DNA from: Alectoria sarmentosa | Taxonomy: Eukaryota; Ascomycota; Lecanoromycetes; Lecanorales; Parmeliaceae | Assembly: GCA_009733775.1 (NCBI GenBank) | Contig: WOGZ01000584.1 | Span: forward strand, 1-13,568 | Direction of reading: 5' to 3' | Length of the DNA: 13,568 nt | In this document: one piece after another, positions 1-8,084 of the stretch | Layout of the letters: each line of letters starts with the position of its first letter | How positions within the stretch are numbered: the stretch's first letter is position 1 | Notes under the pieces: generated by a model | Database searches by the model: none | Seen by the model: the letters and a program-made list of their open reading frames with translations, nothing else | What the model was told of the DNA's origin: nothing | Position numbers and translations under genes: made by a program

Positions 1-84
1 AACGAGAAAGAGAAAGAGAAAGAGAAAGAGAAAGAGAAAGAGAAAGAGAAAGAGAAGGAGAAAGAGAAGGAGAAGGAGACGGGA
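1..84. repeat. (GAGAAA)n hexanucleotide microsatellite
   Basis: Near-perfect tandem GAGAAA units run from the window edge to about 54. They degrade through GAGAAG variants to about 84. The repeat is in frame with the partial gene and encodes Glu-Lys dipeptides. Multiples of six bases keep the frame, so length changes would add or remove whole dipeptides. Confidence 0.9.
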
Positions 85-312
85 AAGGACGAAGGGGAGA
101 AGGACGGAGATTCGGAGGAAGAGGGGGATATTGCTGAAGCCAGAAGAAGAAGGGAAGCGAACAAGAATTTTTTTAGTAGGGTGAATGAGGGTGTTGTGGA
201 TGTAGTGGGCAAACTGGAAGGAGTAGCACAAGCCATGGCAAAGGTTGAGAGGGAAAGCAAAGAGATATGGAGTGGCAGTGACAGTGTGGAGTCCGGTTCC
301 ATCGCCACTTGA
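1..312 (+). CDS. 3' end of an unrecognised plus-strand gene with a Lys-Glu repeat
   Basis: Frame 1 is open from the window edge to a TGA at 310-312, giving 103 residues with the start outside the window. The first ~28 residues are almost pure alternating Glu-Lys, encoded by a (GAGAAA)n microsatellite. A mixed acidic stretch follows (KDEGEKDGDSEEEGD). Residues ~48-92 look like amphipathic helix: an Arg-rich turn (ARRRREANKNFF), then VNEGVVDVVGKLEGVAQAMA. The tail is Ser/Gly-rich. I do not recognise a family. A charged single-helix or coiled-coil C-terminus is an inference from composition. No ATG lies in this frame before residue 79, so the real gene must extend left. The evidence for coding is the long open frame and protein-like composition after the repeat. 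A splice within the last ~60 bases that bypasses the TGA cannot be excluded. Confidence 0.5.
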   Translation, partial: NEKEKEKEKEKEKEKEKEKEKEKEKETGKDEGEKDGDSEEEGDIAEARRRREANKNFFSRVNEGVVDVVGKLEGVAQAMAKVERESKEIWSGSDSVESGSIAT

Positions 313-1072
313 CGGTGAAAAGAAACCTCCAAAAGATACGAACCCTCTGGCGGCCTTCTCTAATACAGCCATACGCTGTCGGCATTGTTTGCCCGTTGTG
401 TTGAGTCGCAGCTCGCTTTGCACATAATTCTGACAGCAGCCACCAAAACAGTTCCTGTGTGGGTTAGCTGTGTCTTTGTACCAAAAGGGAGCTGGCGCCG
501 AGAGCAAGATTGCAGATTTCAACGCGTGTTCCAAGCCGTACAACGTCTGTCAAACAGGGCGACAATGGGCATTAGTGAACCGTTGGTAGGAATGTTGACG
601 GAGTTGCAGCCATGACTCTTGTTCCCATATGGCTACTAGCCTCTGCGACGAGGACAAGTCGAAGTGTGGGAGCCCCCTTGAAGACGGCGGTTTCTTCGAT
701 GAAAGGATGATACGAGAAGTTTAGCTGTCATACCATGCAAGCATATTACATGGAGAACTGAGAAAGGAGCCTGGCCTACTCATTGTATGATACGAATTTC
801 ATCTGACCTGTGTTCTTCTCGAAAGCATGGTCCATGTCGTGCTTGGATAGTTCAAAGGCCCAGTACAACTAGCAAGGATGGTTTGAGGGTGAAGACATGT
901 TTCAGAGCTATACCTTTCGAACACCAAAGCAAGTCAATGCTAAACAAAGTCATCCTTTCGCGATGCTTCTCGATCGTGAAACCCCTCGAGGTAACCGTGA
1001 TATAATGGGTACCTTCCGAATGCGCCAACACCGTCGCTATGCCTGATGCTATGCATACAATGCTCTTGGAGC
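313..1072. other. Intergenic region, no gene supported
   Basis: This is the 3' flank of the left partial gene and of TAF13, which converge here. Several open frames of 60-76 codons exist, but none has protein-like composition, splice-linked partners or recognisable motifs. I see no RNA gene, repeat or transposon end in it. Confidence 0.6.
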
Positions 1073-1607
1073 TTATTCCATATCATCGTCGAGATCATCC
1101 CCCAACTCCTCCGCCACTTTCTCCTCGAGTTTCACGCCCTTGTCTTCAGCCTTGTCCTCAACCTTGTCCTCGCCATCCTTCCCCTCGCCCTTCTTCTTGC
1201 GACTACCACGCTCAAGCCCTTCACGTCCCTCGTCGGTTTTGAACGCCTTGCGGGCCGTATTGATGTGCTTGTCCATAGCGAGCAACTCGTTGACACGTCC
1301 CAAAAGCACTGGATCTCCACGGATAGCGAATTTGAAGTCATCAACCTTGAGCTTCGAGCGACTGCAGCATTCGGCGGATTTGGCGGCGCTGAAGCAAGTT
1401 TCGATGATGAAGTCGGTAGCCATTTCGTCAACGATGCGGACAGTCTCTGGTAGAGGTTCTTTGTCGTCACCGTACGCGTAGAGGGCTTGAGTTACTGGTG
1501 GATATTAGTAAAATGTAGGGTTTGAATCAGCGGACTGTGGTTCTACACTCGGCTTCGAAGTTCATCTGGCCTTTGTGACGAGCCGCACGAGCACGTACTT
1601 CGGTCAT
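1073..1607 (-). CDS. TAF13: TAF13, transcription initiation factor TFIID subunit 13 (histone-fold), two exons
   Basis: TAF13 pairs with TAF11 through a histone fold inside TFIID, the nuclear complex that recognises core promoters for RNA polymerase II. Exon 1 is 1607-1547, the intron is 1546-1495 (52 bases, GTAGAA donor, TTTACTAAT branch, CACCAG acceptor) and exon 2 is 1494-1073. The split codon T|TA gives Leu21, and the product is 160 residues. Family-typical features are an N-terminal RARAARHKGQ stretch, LYAYGDD at residues 25-31, LPETVRIVDEMATDFI at 35-50, KLKVDDFKFAIRGDP at 68-82 and a final helix with NELLAMDKHINTARKAF at 89-105. The tail (106-160) is a Lys/Glu/Asp-rich, probably disordered extension absent from short TAF13s. 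The frame stays open upstream to an ATG at 1838, which would add 77 residues. I prefer 1607 because the TAF13-like part starts there. The gene faces away from the AT-rich block; its ATG is ~310 bases from the block. Confidence 0.9.
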
Positions 1608-1810
1608 GCTGACGTTGGAACTGGTATATGAAGCTGAAAAAGTGAGGGTTGGTGTGATACTGTCAGGGATTTTGGCTTTGAATTCCTTGGTAAAGGTGAC
1701 TTTCCTGACACGATTAGGCTGCGCAGTGTCAAATTCTTCATCAGATTCGTCATGATGCTGACCTGCCTTGGCTATAGCTGTAGCTATAGCTATAGGTAAT
1801 GGACGAGGCG

Positions 1811-1900
1811 AAGAATGACTGAGTGCCAGGAAGTCCAACTGTATTACCGCGCCCGGGGCTTAAACTTAGATGCGGAGTAAAAGAATTGCTGAGTGCCAAG
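1811..1900. repeat. Imperfect 20-base direct repeat, two copies
   Basis: Positions 1811-1830 (AAGAATGACTGAGTGCCAGG) and 1881-1900 (AAGAATTGCTGAGTGCCAAG) match at 17 of 20 bases, 70 bases apart. They lie between the TAF13 start and the edge of the AT-rich block. The GCTGAGT core of the second copy recurs at 7685-7691, just beyond the other edge of the block. This could be a promoter duplication, or traces of transposon insertion. Confidence 0.5.
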
Positions 1901-1927
1901 CCTCTGGGTGCCGGTATGCTCTGTAGT

Positions 1928-2025
1928 AAAAATCAGAAAATCAGATTTTTTTTCTTGATAATCATAATCTGATTATGATTATGATTATAAAATCAATTAT
2001 AATTGATTTTTCTGATTTTTTTGTT
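1928..2025. repeat. Left subterminal palindrome array
   Basis: Just inside the left edge, AATC/GATT words recur in both orientations. Examples are AATCAGAAAATCAGATTTT, the near-perfect palindrome AATCATAATCTGATTATGATT, and AATCAATTATAATTGATTTTT. The same words fill the right end. Repeats of this kind near both ends are typical of transposase-binding subterminal repeats in class II elements; that role here is inferred. Confidence 0.65.
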
Positions 2026-4010
2026 ACTATTTTTAGAATTTTCTTAAAAAGACGTATTAAACACTATTTTTGAAAAAAAATTCTTAAAAATATTAATTAT
2101 ATATATTTATATATATAATAAAAAGTAATAATAATATATAATATAAAAATATATATAAGAATATATAATAAAATATTAAGTTTTTATTTTAAGAAATATT
2201 TAAAAATTCGATAATAATTCGTATATAATAATATAAATATTTATTTAATTTATCTTTTATAATTATATTTAATGAAAATAATTAATATATCAAAATTATT
2301 ATTTTTTATAATTTATAACATAAATAACGTTGATAATTAATGTGAAAATTATATAAAATCTTTATTCGCCGATATTTTTTTTCTCTTTTACACATTTTTT
2401 AATTAATTTTCAAAATCATTATTTTTATCTCAAATTTCGATTATATATTAATTGAAATTTAAAATTAAAATAAATATCATTTTCGTTAAAATAATGATCT
2501 CTTCGAAGTATAATATCGATTTTCAATTATCATTTATTGAAAATTAAGAATATAATTTTCAATATGAATTTTTTATATAAAAACTTCTTTTTTATCAAGT
2601 GAATAAAAATCGTTAAATATATATTATATTATTATCATATATTATTTTTTTATTTTTTTTATAAAAACGAATTAAATGTATACGTTATCGATATTCGAAA
2701 ATCGAAAAAATCGCTTAAAAATTATATAACAATTATTTCACACATTATCATAAAATTCATTTTATAATTTCGATCAAAAAAGAATTCAAAAAAGGATTAT
2801 AATTAAAAAATATTTATATATTCAATTTTTTTCATAAATGTTTATTTTAATAATTTTTTAAAATCGTTTTTTAATTATTTAAAAAATTTAATTCTCGAAA
2901 TATAAATCTTTTAAAAATGCTTTAAATGAATATTTTATTAATTCGAATTTTAAAAATAAAGTATTGTATTTTTTTTAAAAAACAATATTTCGTTTTAAGC
3001 TCTTCGTTCGAATTTTTTTAAAAACATAATTCGATATTATCGAAAATAAATTATATATTTTTTTTATGTTATAATATATCTTTTATTAACATTTATTATA
3101 ATAATGCATTTATAATATATTATAAAACTTTTCGAAACGCAATATCGATTCTTTTTATTAAAAATTTCGAAATCATCAAATTCGAATTATTCGATATTTA
3201 TTTTAAATATAAATCGAATTTTTTATTTATATTTAATTATTAAAAAATCGATAATTAAGATAAATATATAACGATTACAATTTATTATATCGATAAAAAT
3301 TGAAATTTAATTTTCAAATTTATCGATATAAAATTATTTACGAAAATTTATAACGCCGTTTATCTTGTAAAGATTTTAAATAATATTTTAAAATTTTTTA
3401 AAATCTCAAACAAGGTTTATACGTACGTATTTTTTTTTTCTTTTTTTTTTTTTCGTTCTTTTAAAAATAATTAATTATTCGATTTTTTTTTTAATTTTTT
3501 TTAGATTTATAATTGATAAAATTAATAATAATTTGTCTTTTGCAAAACAATTTCGATTCGATTATAAATATTAATACGATATTAATGTTTATAATATCGA
3601 ATGTGTGATTTATACGTTTAATAACGTTATCGAAAATATTATAAATTAATTATTTTCGAAAAATCGAAATGATCAAAAAATTACGAATTATATTAATCGT
3701 TAATTATTTGAATTGAATATTAAATCATTAAATTTAATTCGAAATAAGTTATTTTTTATTTATTTTTTTGAAAATAATTAAATAATTAATTTTTAATTTT
3801 ATATTTTTTTCGAAAAATTCGATTTCTTTTTACGATATTCATATATTAATTTGAAAATCGACGTTTATTGAAATAACAAATTTAAGTTTATAATATCGAA
3901 AAATTATATTTATTAAAATTCGATAAGTTTTTATATAAATTTTTTTTTTTAATTATAATTTATTAATAATATTAATAAATCGAAATATTCGTTAAAATTT
4001 TATATACGAT
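2026..4010. other. Left arm of the AT-rich block, no readable gene
   Basis: About 2 kb of A/T with isolated TCGA, ACGA and TCGT words and no open frame of useful length on either strand. A pyrimidine tract (T runs broken by single C) lies at about 3430-3460. I see no protein remnant. Most remaining cytosines precede G, which suggests that coding information was erased by RIP rather than that this is a simple-sequence spacer. Confidence 0.6.
4006..4010. repeat. Target site duplication, left copy (ACGAT)
   Basis: ACGAT directly precedes the left LTR and recurs directly after the right LTR at 5906-5910. A 5-base duplication is the normal product of retroviral-type integrase, so it defines the element ends exactly. 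Confidence 0.85.
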
Positions 4011-4170
4011 TGTTACGAATTTCTTCACTGATATACTTAACGTTTTTATTAAACTTAGCGCCTTGACATTATAAAGTCTTTTTGCCCGTAAACCACTTGT
4101 ATTTTTAGATTATTTATATATATACACATTACACACATACATTTATTTCACATAAAATCTATTTTTAACA
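4011..4170 (+). repeat. Left (5') LTR, 160 bases
   Basis: It aligns without gaps to 5746-5905, matching at 145 of 160 bases. All 15 differences are C/T or G/A transitions. It starts TGTTACGAATTTCTTCACTG and ends TTTTTAACA. Confidence 0.92.
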
Positions 4171-4588
4171 ATAATAATAACATTTAAAGATTATTTTATA
4201 GAAGTTTATTAAGTTTATTCGCTTATTTGATTGTTTATATTACTTAGAAATTATTAAAATACTTATTATCGAAGAAATCTGCAGAGAGCCTTATTCTCAC
4301 AAAGTGCAATATTTCTATCTTCTTTAAAATACGCTCATTTAGTCTTCGTTCAGCATTTTAATCGAATTCTATAAATTCTTATCTTATATATCGTATCTTT
4401 CGATAAAATCTACGATGTCTTTTAAACGTAACCTTACGATTATCTTTATTTCTACGACTTCGAATATTACGAATAATAATAATTTCACTTCATCGAAATA
4501 AAAGCGATTTATTATTTATTTTACACATCAGTTTAATTTAGATTTTATATTAGATTTTAATACGAAATAAGTTATATTTTTATAAATT

Positions 4589-5690
4589 ATGATTGCCGCT
4601 ACAATTAAAATGTTAATTAATAACGCAATCAATCAAGTTGTTACAATAATTATGAAAGTTAGATTTGATTTTGATAATTATTAAATTGCAATTTCTCGGC
4701 GTGCACGTTTTGCACGAATTTTTTTTGTTATATCGTAATCTCTTATAATAACAAATTAAGACTTTTCTCTCTCGCATTATATTATTTCGCATTTTGAAGA
4801 ATATTCGTATACAAATGAGGTTATAATAAATCGCTGAAAGAGAGATGAATTGAAAACATTCGATCTCGCATTAGATGATGTTTACACATATATAAATCGA
4901 ATTCATCAAATCGTCGAATTACGTAATTATTAATTGGTTTAATTGAATCTGAATTTACAATTTAAAAGCGCAATTAAAGCTTGATATGAAGTAGAGCTCG
5001 ATCTTATAAATAAAGTCATATTTTGTAAAACATTAAACATATAAACTTGAGTTAATACTTTGAAACAACGTTTCAAATCATCGTCAACTCTTATGCTTCA
5101 ACAGTTGAAATAAACACATTATACACGCGTCGATGCCGTCGCTAAACGAGACTTTATGAAATTTCTATACGAAATTTTTCGTTTTATACGTTATGATAAT
5201 AAATTTGATAATGAACGAATCATTATTGCATATATTCATTTCGAAACGCAATTTCGAATAAATCTTATTTCGCCTCACGCAGTTATTAAAATACAAGAAT
5301 TCATCGAACAATTGAAGGTTAAAAAACATGTTTAATATGAAACGTATCAGTATTTTTAAAAGAAAAACCCTTATTTCAGCAATCTTATATCAAATTAATA
5401 GTTTAATTAAATTTACAATCAGAGAGCTCCTCAAATTGACAATCAATAATTCTTTCGATCACATAATTTCATTACGTCTTAATAACAAAGACTATTATAA
5501 GGCTCATAACAGATCTATTTCATAAATTCACATGAATAAATTATATATGTTAAACATGATGAATCGATATCACGTAACTACTTTACATCAAATCGCAAAA
5601 CATTATCACCAACATAAAAAGAAGATAATTATGATTTCGATGACGATTATGAAAACATATGAGGAGAAGCAAGATTATCGCATATGACGT
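4589..5690 (+). pseudogene. gag-like frame of the LTR element, destroyed by in-frame stops
   Basis: One frame can be followed without a shift from an ATG at 4589 to about 5690, roughly 367 codons interrupted by about two dozen TAA/TAG/TGA codons. Most sit where CAA, CAG or TGG would be expected, the classic RIP outcome. Readable stretches include MIAATIKMLINNAINQVV at the start, DELKTFDLALDDVYTYINRI from 4844, and the longest intact run, 5114-5332. That run reads THYTRVDAVAKRDFMKFLYE, then FETQFRINLISPHAVIKIQE. The helical, charged, W/L-spaced middle followed by an Asn/Gln-rich linker and an acidic DFDDDYEN segment resembles the capsid and C-terminal parts of fungal LTR-element gag proteins. 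A zinc knuckle is not legible. The assignment rests on context plus composition, not on a database match. Confidence 0.65.
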
Positions 5691-5745
5691 TTCTCACATA
5701 TTTTTGCAGCGAGGTCGCTGTCATTTTTTCTTATTTGGTGACATT

Positions 5746-5905
5746 TGTTACGAATTTCTTCACTGATATGCTTGACGTTTTTATTAAACTTAACGCCTTA
5801 ACATTATAAAGTCTTTTTGCTCGTAAATCATTTATATTTCTAGATCATTTATACATATACACATTACACACATATATTTATTTCACATAAAATTTATTCT
5901 TAATA
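5746..5905 (+). repeat. Right (3') LTR, 160 bases
   Basis: Gapless partner of 4011-4170, beginning TGTTACG at 5746 and ending CTTAATA. At the differing sites each LTR keeps some of the original cytosines, so both copies were mutated independently after insertion. Confidence 0.92.
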
Positions 5906-5910
5906 ACGAT
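5906..5910. repeat. Target site duplication, right copy (ACGAT)
   Basis: ACGAT follows the right LTR immediately and matches 4006-4010 exactly. Confidence 0.85.
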
Positions 5911-7146
5911 CTTTTTTTCAATTATTTAAATTTTTATTCGACAATTAATATCATATTCGATATATTCAAAAAATTCGAAAAAAAAAAAAATTTCGATTTA
6001 TATTTTCGAAAATCGTTTATATTTTAAATATTTACGATATATTACACATTTTTCTCAAATCATCGATTCATTTTTAGATTTCGAATTATTTAATTATTCA
6101 ATACGTGTATTCACACGTATTTAACGTTCGAAAAAATTGAAAAATAAATATAAAGATTTATATATCGTAAATTTTTTTTCTTTTTTTTTTCTTTTTTTTT
6201 TTTTTATTATTATTATTATCGTTATTAATTAAAATTATTAAGATTCGATATTGCGAAATATATATTATCGAGATATTCAAAAACTCGATAAATGATTTTC
6301 AAAATTCGATATTTATCGATGATAAAAAATTTATTAAAATGCGTTTTTTAAATTAATGATGAATTCTCGATTTAAATATTAACGATTTGAAAATTTCGAT
6401 CTTAATTAATTAAAACGTTAATAAATATTTGATACATTTATTATATTATTTAACAAATAATTTTTTTTTTTTTTTTATAATAAATAAAGAATTTTTATTA
6501 ATAAATTAATTAAAACGAAACGTGAAATAATTATTGAAAATTCGATCACACAATCAAATAATTCGAATTCGAATTTATATAATATATTCGACGATGATAT
6601 AAACGAAAATATATTTTTTTAATAAAATAAATCATAAAACGTCGAAATCGAAAAATTCGAAATTAAAAAGTATTTTATAAAAGAAAGTCTTGCACATTAA
6701 ACGATATGTATTTAATATTATAATATAATATTTTTTTGATTAATCATATATATATAATAAATAAAATCCTTCGAATATTGAAAAAAAAACGTTAAAAATT
6801 ATTTAATTTTAATTTAAATCGTTCGAATTTATCTCGTTATTCTCGCTAATTTCGAATCTTTCGAAAAAAAAAATTTATAAAAAATAACATTATTACGAAA
6901 AAACGTAATAAATTAATTCTTAAAATATTTAAATGAATTATGTTATTAAAAAATTGAGGAATTATTAACGATATCGACGATTTATTTAATAACGAAGATT
7001 CGTTTATCGAATAAATTATTCGAAACCTTGATATATATTCAATATATATATTCGTATATAATTTTAAATAATATAATTTACAATCTTTTTTATTTTTTTT
7101 TCTTTATTTTTTTTTTATTTTTTAAAATCTCGATTTTTGAGTAAAA
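5911..7146. other. Right arm of the AT-rich block, no readable gene
   Basis: About 1.2 kb of A/T with scattered CpG and no useful open frame. Long pyrimidine tracts occur at about 6172-6205 and 7086-7117. No protein remnant can be recognised. This is presumably the continuation of the element interrupted by the LTR insertion. Confidence 0.55.
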
Positions 7147-7478
7147 TTTTAATAAAAATAAAGTTAATTAATTGATTTTTATTATTTTAATAACAAACAT
7201 AATATAATATAATATATAAGTTAATATAATAAGTATAAAGAATATATATATATATTTGTTTTTTAATATTTTTTATGAATTTTTATAAATTTTCATAAAT
7301 TTTGATGATTTTTGATGATTTTTTAATAAAAATAAATTTAAATAATTATTTTTTACTATTTTTAATAATAAATATAATAAAACATAATATATAAGTTAAT
7401 ATAAGAAATATAAAAAATATTTTCATTTATTCATTTTTTTAAGTTTTTTGTGATTTTTTATGATTTTTTAATAAAAAT
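7147..7478. repeat. Degenerate tandem repeat, units of about 174 and 145 bases
   Basis: The phrase TTTTAATAAAAATAAA begins at 7147 and again at 7321, and TTTTAATAAAAAT begins a third time at 7466. In the first two units it is followed by the same order of landmarks: a TTTTTA-TATTTT-AATAA run, then ATAATATATAAGTTAATATAA (7208-7231 and 7384-7404 region), then a T-rich run ending TGATTTTTTAATAAAAAT. It lies just inside the right subterminal palindromes. Confidence 0.6.
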
Positions 7479-7494
7479 ATCTGATTTTTAATAT

Positions 7495-7647
7495 TTAATT
7501 ATAAAAATCAAAAAAATCAGATTATAATCTGATTTTTATATTCAAAAATCATAATCAGATTATTTTTGATTTTTCAAACTGAAAATCATAATCAGATTAT
7601 AATTAGATTATATAATCAGATTATAATCTGATTATGATTTTTTCTTG
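7495..7647. repeat. Right subterminal palindrome array
   Basis: Two perfect 20-base palindromes AATCAGATTATAATCTGATT lie at 7515-7534 and 7614-7633. Two copies of AATCATAATCAGATTAT lie between them, with further half-sites. The same words in inverted order occupy the left end of the block. They are probably transposase-binding subterminal repeats (inference). Confidence 0.7.
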
Positions 7648-7805
7648 ACTACAGAGCCATATATTGGCTACACAGACGCCCGCGGCTGAGTAAATCTAGT
7701 CAGGCTCTCTAGCTTCCAGGACACTTGTGAACTTCTTCTACTACAACCATCTCGATCCCCGAGAAGCCTCCGACACCGTGGCATCTACGGTAGAGCATTT
7801 CAATT

Positions 7806-8084
7806 ATGGTGAGCCTGAGTACCAGATATATAGGGGATCAAGGGTTGCCATGACTGATATGTTCGCAGTCAGCACTGTTCAACTTCCAGTCGTTGCTGCT
7901 GGTCCTCTTACTCGTTATTTGCACAAGCACTTATGCTCATGCAACCTTTCCCAAAATCATGGACAGAAATCGTGAAGGGTATGTTGTTGTATATGTCGCG
8001 GAACAAGGGGACGAAGCTAATGGATTTATCACGCTAGGGTGTTTGGCATCTTTTGGAAATGCGCGAGAGTTGGGGAACGGCTGA
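7806..8084 (+). CDS. Small secreted protein, two exons, unrecognised
   Basis: The model is exon 1 7806-7808 (only the ATG), intron 7809-7868 (60 bases, GTGAGC donor, CTGAT branch, TTCGCAG acceptor) and exon 2 7869-8084, ending in TGA. The product is 72 residues. Residues 1-26 form a textbook signal peptide: a short N-region SALFNFQS, the hydrophobic core LLLVLLLVIC, then TSTYAHA with an A-X-A cleavage site after residue 26. The mature chain of 46 residues begins TFPKIMDRNREGYVVVYVAE and has one cysteine, so it is not a classic disulphide-rich effector. Exon 2 alone has no ATG before an in-frame TGA, so either this splice or another upstream exon is needed. The frame is the best evidence; the exact start is less certain. 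It lies about 150 bases from the AT-rich block, a setting where effector genes are often found in fungal plant pathogens. I know no function. Confidence 0.45.

Larger units (their letters stand above)
4011..5905 (+). mobile_element. LTR retrotransposon, short, gag-like frame only, RIP-inactivated
   Basis: Two 160-base direct repeats (4011-4170 and 5746-5905) bracket a 1575-base interior. Both LTRs start TGTTACG; the left ends TTAACA and the right TTAATA (one C-to-T change), giving the usual TG..CA ends inside a TGTTA..TAACA inverted pair. ACGAT flanks both sides. The interior holds one long frame with many stops that resembles gag; protease, integrase, reverse transcriptase and RNase H have no space. 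Autonomous fungal LTR elements are usually 4-7 kb, so this 1.9 kb copy must depend on a partner or be a deletion derivative. I cannot identify a primer-binding site or polypurine tract, perhaps because of RIP. Copia or Gypsy origin is undecided. It inserted into the AT-rich element and is therefore the younger of the two. Confidence 0.88.
1918..7657. mobile_element. RIP-degraded AT-rich transposon block with matching inverted ends
   Basis: Composition switches abruptly from ordinary fungal DNA to almost pure A/T after 1927 and back at about 7648. The edges are inverted copies: GCTCTGTAGT at 1918-1927 and ACTACAGAGC at 7648-7657. The weaker match continues outward, since TCTGGGTGCC..TATG on the left resembles the complement of CATA..GGCTACACAGA on the right. 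Inside both ends lie arrays of ATAATCTGATTAT-type palindromes. Without the nested LTR element (4011-5910) about 3.8 kb remains, a plausible size for a class II element, but no transposase can be read. CpA, CpT and CpC are depleted while CpG persists, as expected of RIP on a repeat. The superfamily is unknown and no convincing target duplication abuts the GCTCTGTAGT ends. It could instead be several nested elements. Confidence 0.6.

Noticed and set aside
385..1005. Plus-strand open frames of 72-76 codons
   Set aside because: No family resemblance, no splice-linked partner and composition typical of chance frames.
1046..1453. Plus-strand open frame of 135 codons
   Set aside because: It is antisense to the TAF13 exon, where the minus-strand product is clearly recognisable.
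5328..5525. Open frame of 65 codons inside the LTR element
   Set aside because: It lies out of frame with the gag-like frame that runs through the same bases, and open frames of this size arise easily where RIP has removed cytosines.
1928..7647. Mitochondrial DNA insertion or centromere-type AT sequence
   Set aside because: No mitochondrial gene or tRNA can be read, CpG is over-represented, and the block has defined inverted ends plus an LTR element with target duplication. RIP-degraded transposons explain all of this.
7727..7808. Coding extension upstream of the small secreted protein (NFFYYNHLDPREASD...)
   Set aside because: The frame is open and protein-like, but joining it through the 7809-7868 intron leads into a different frame that stops after ~35 codons and loses the signal peptide. 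It starts only at a GTG. It could still be real if another splice is used.
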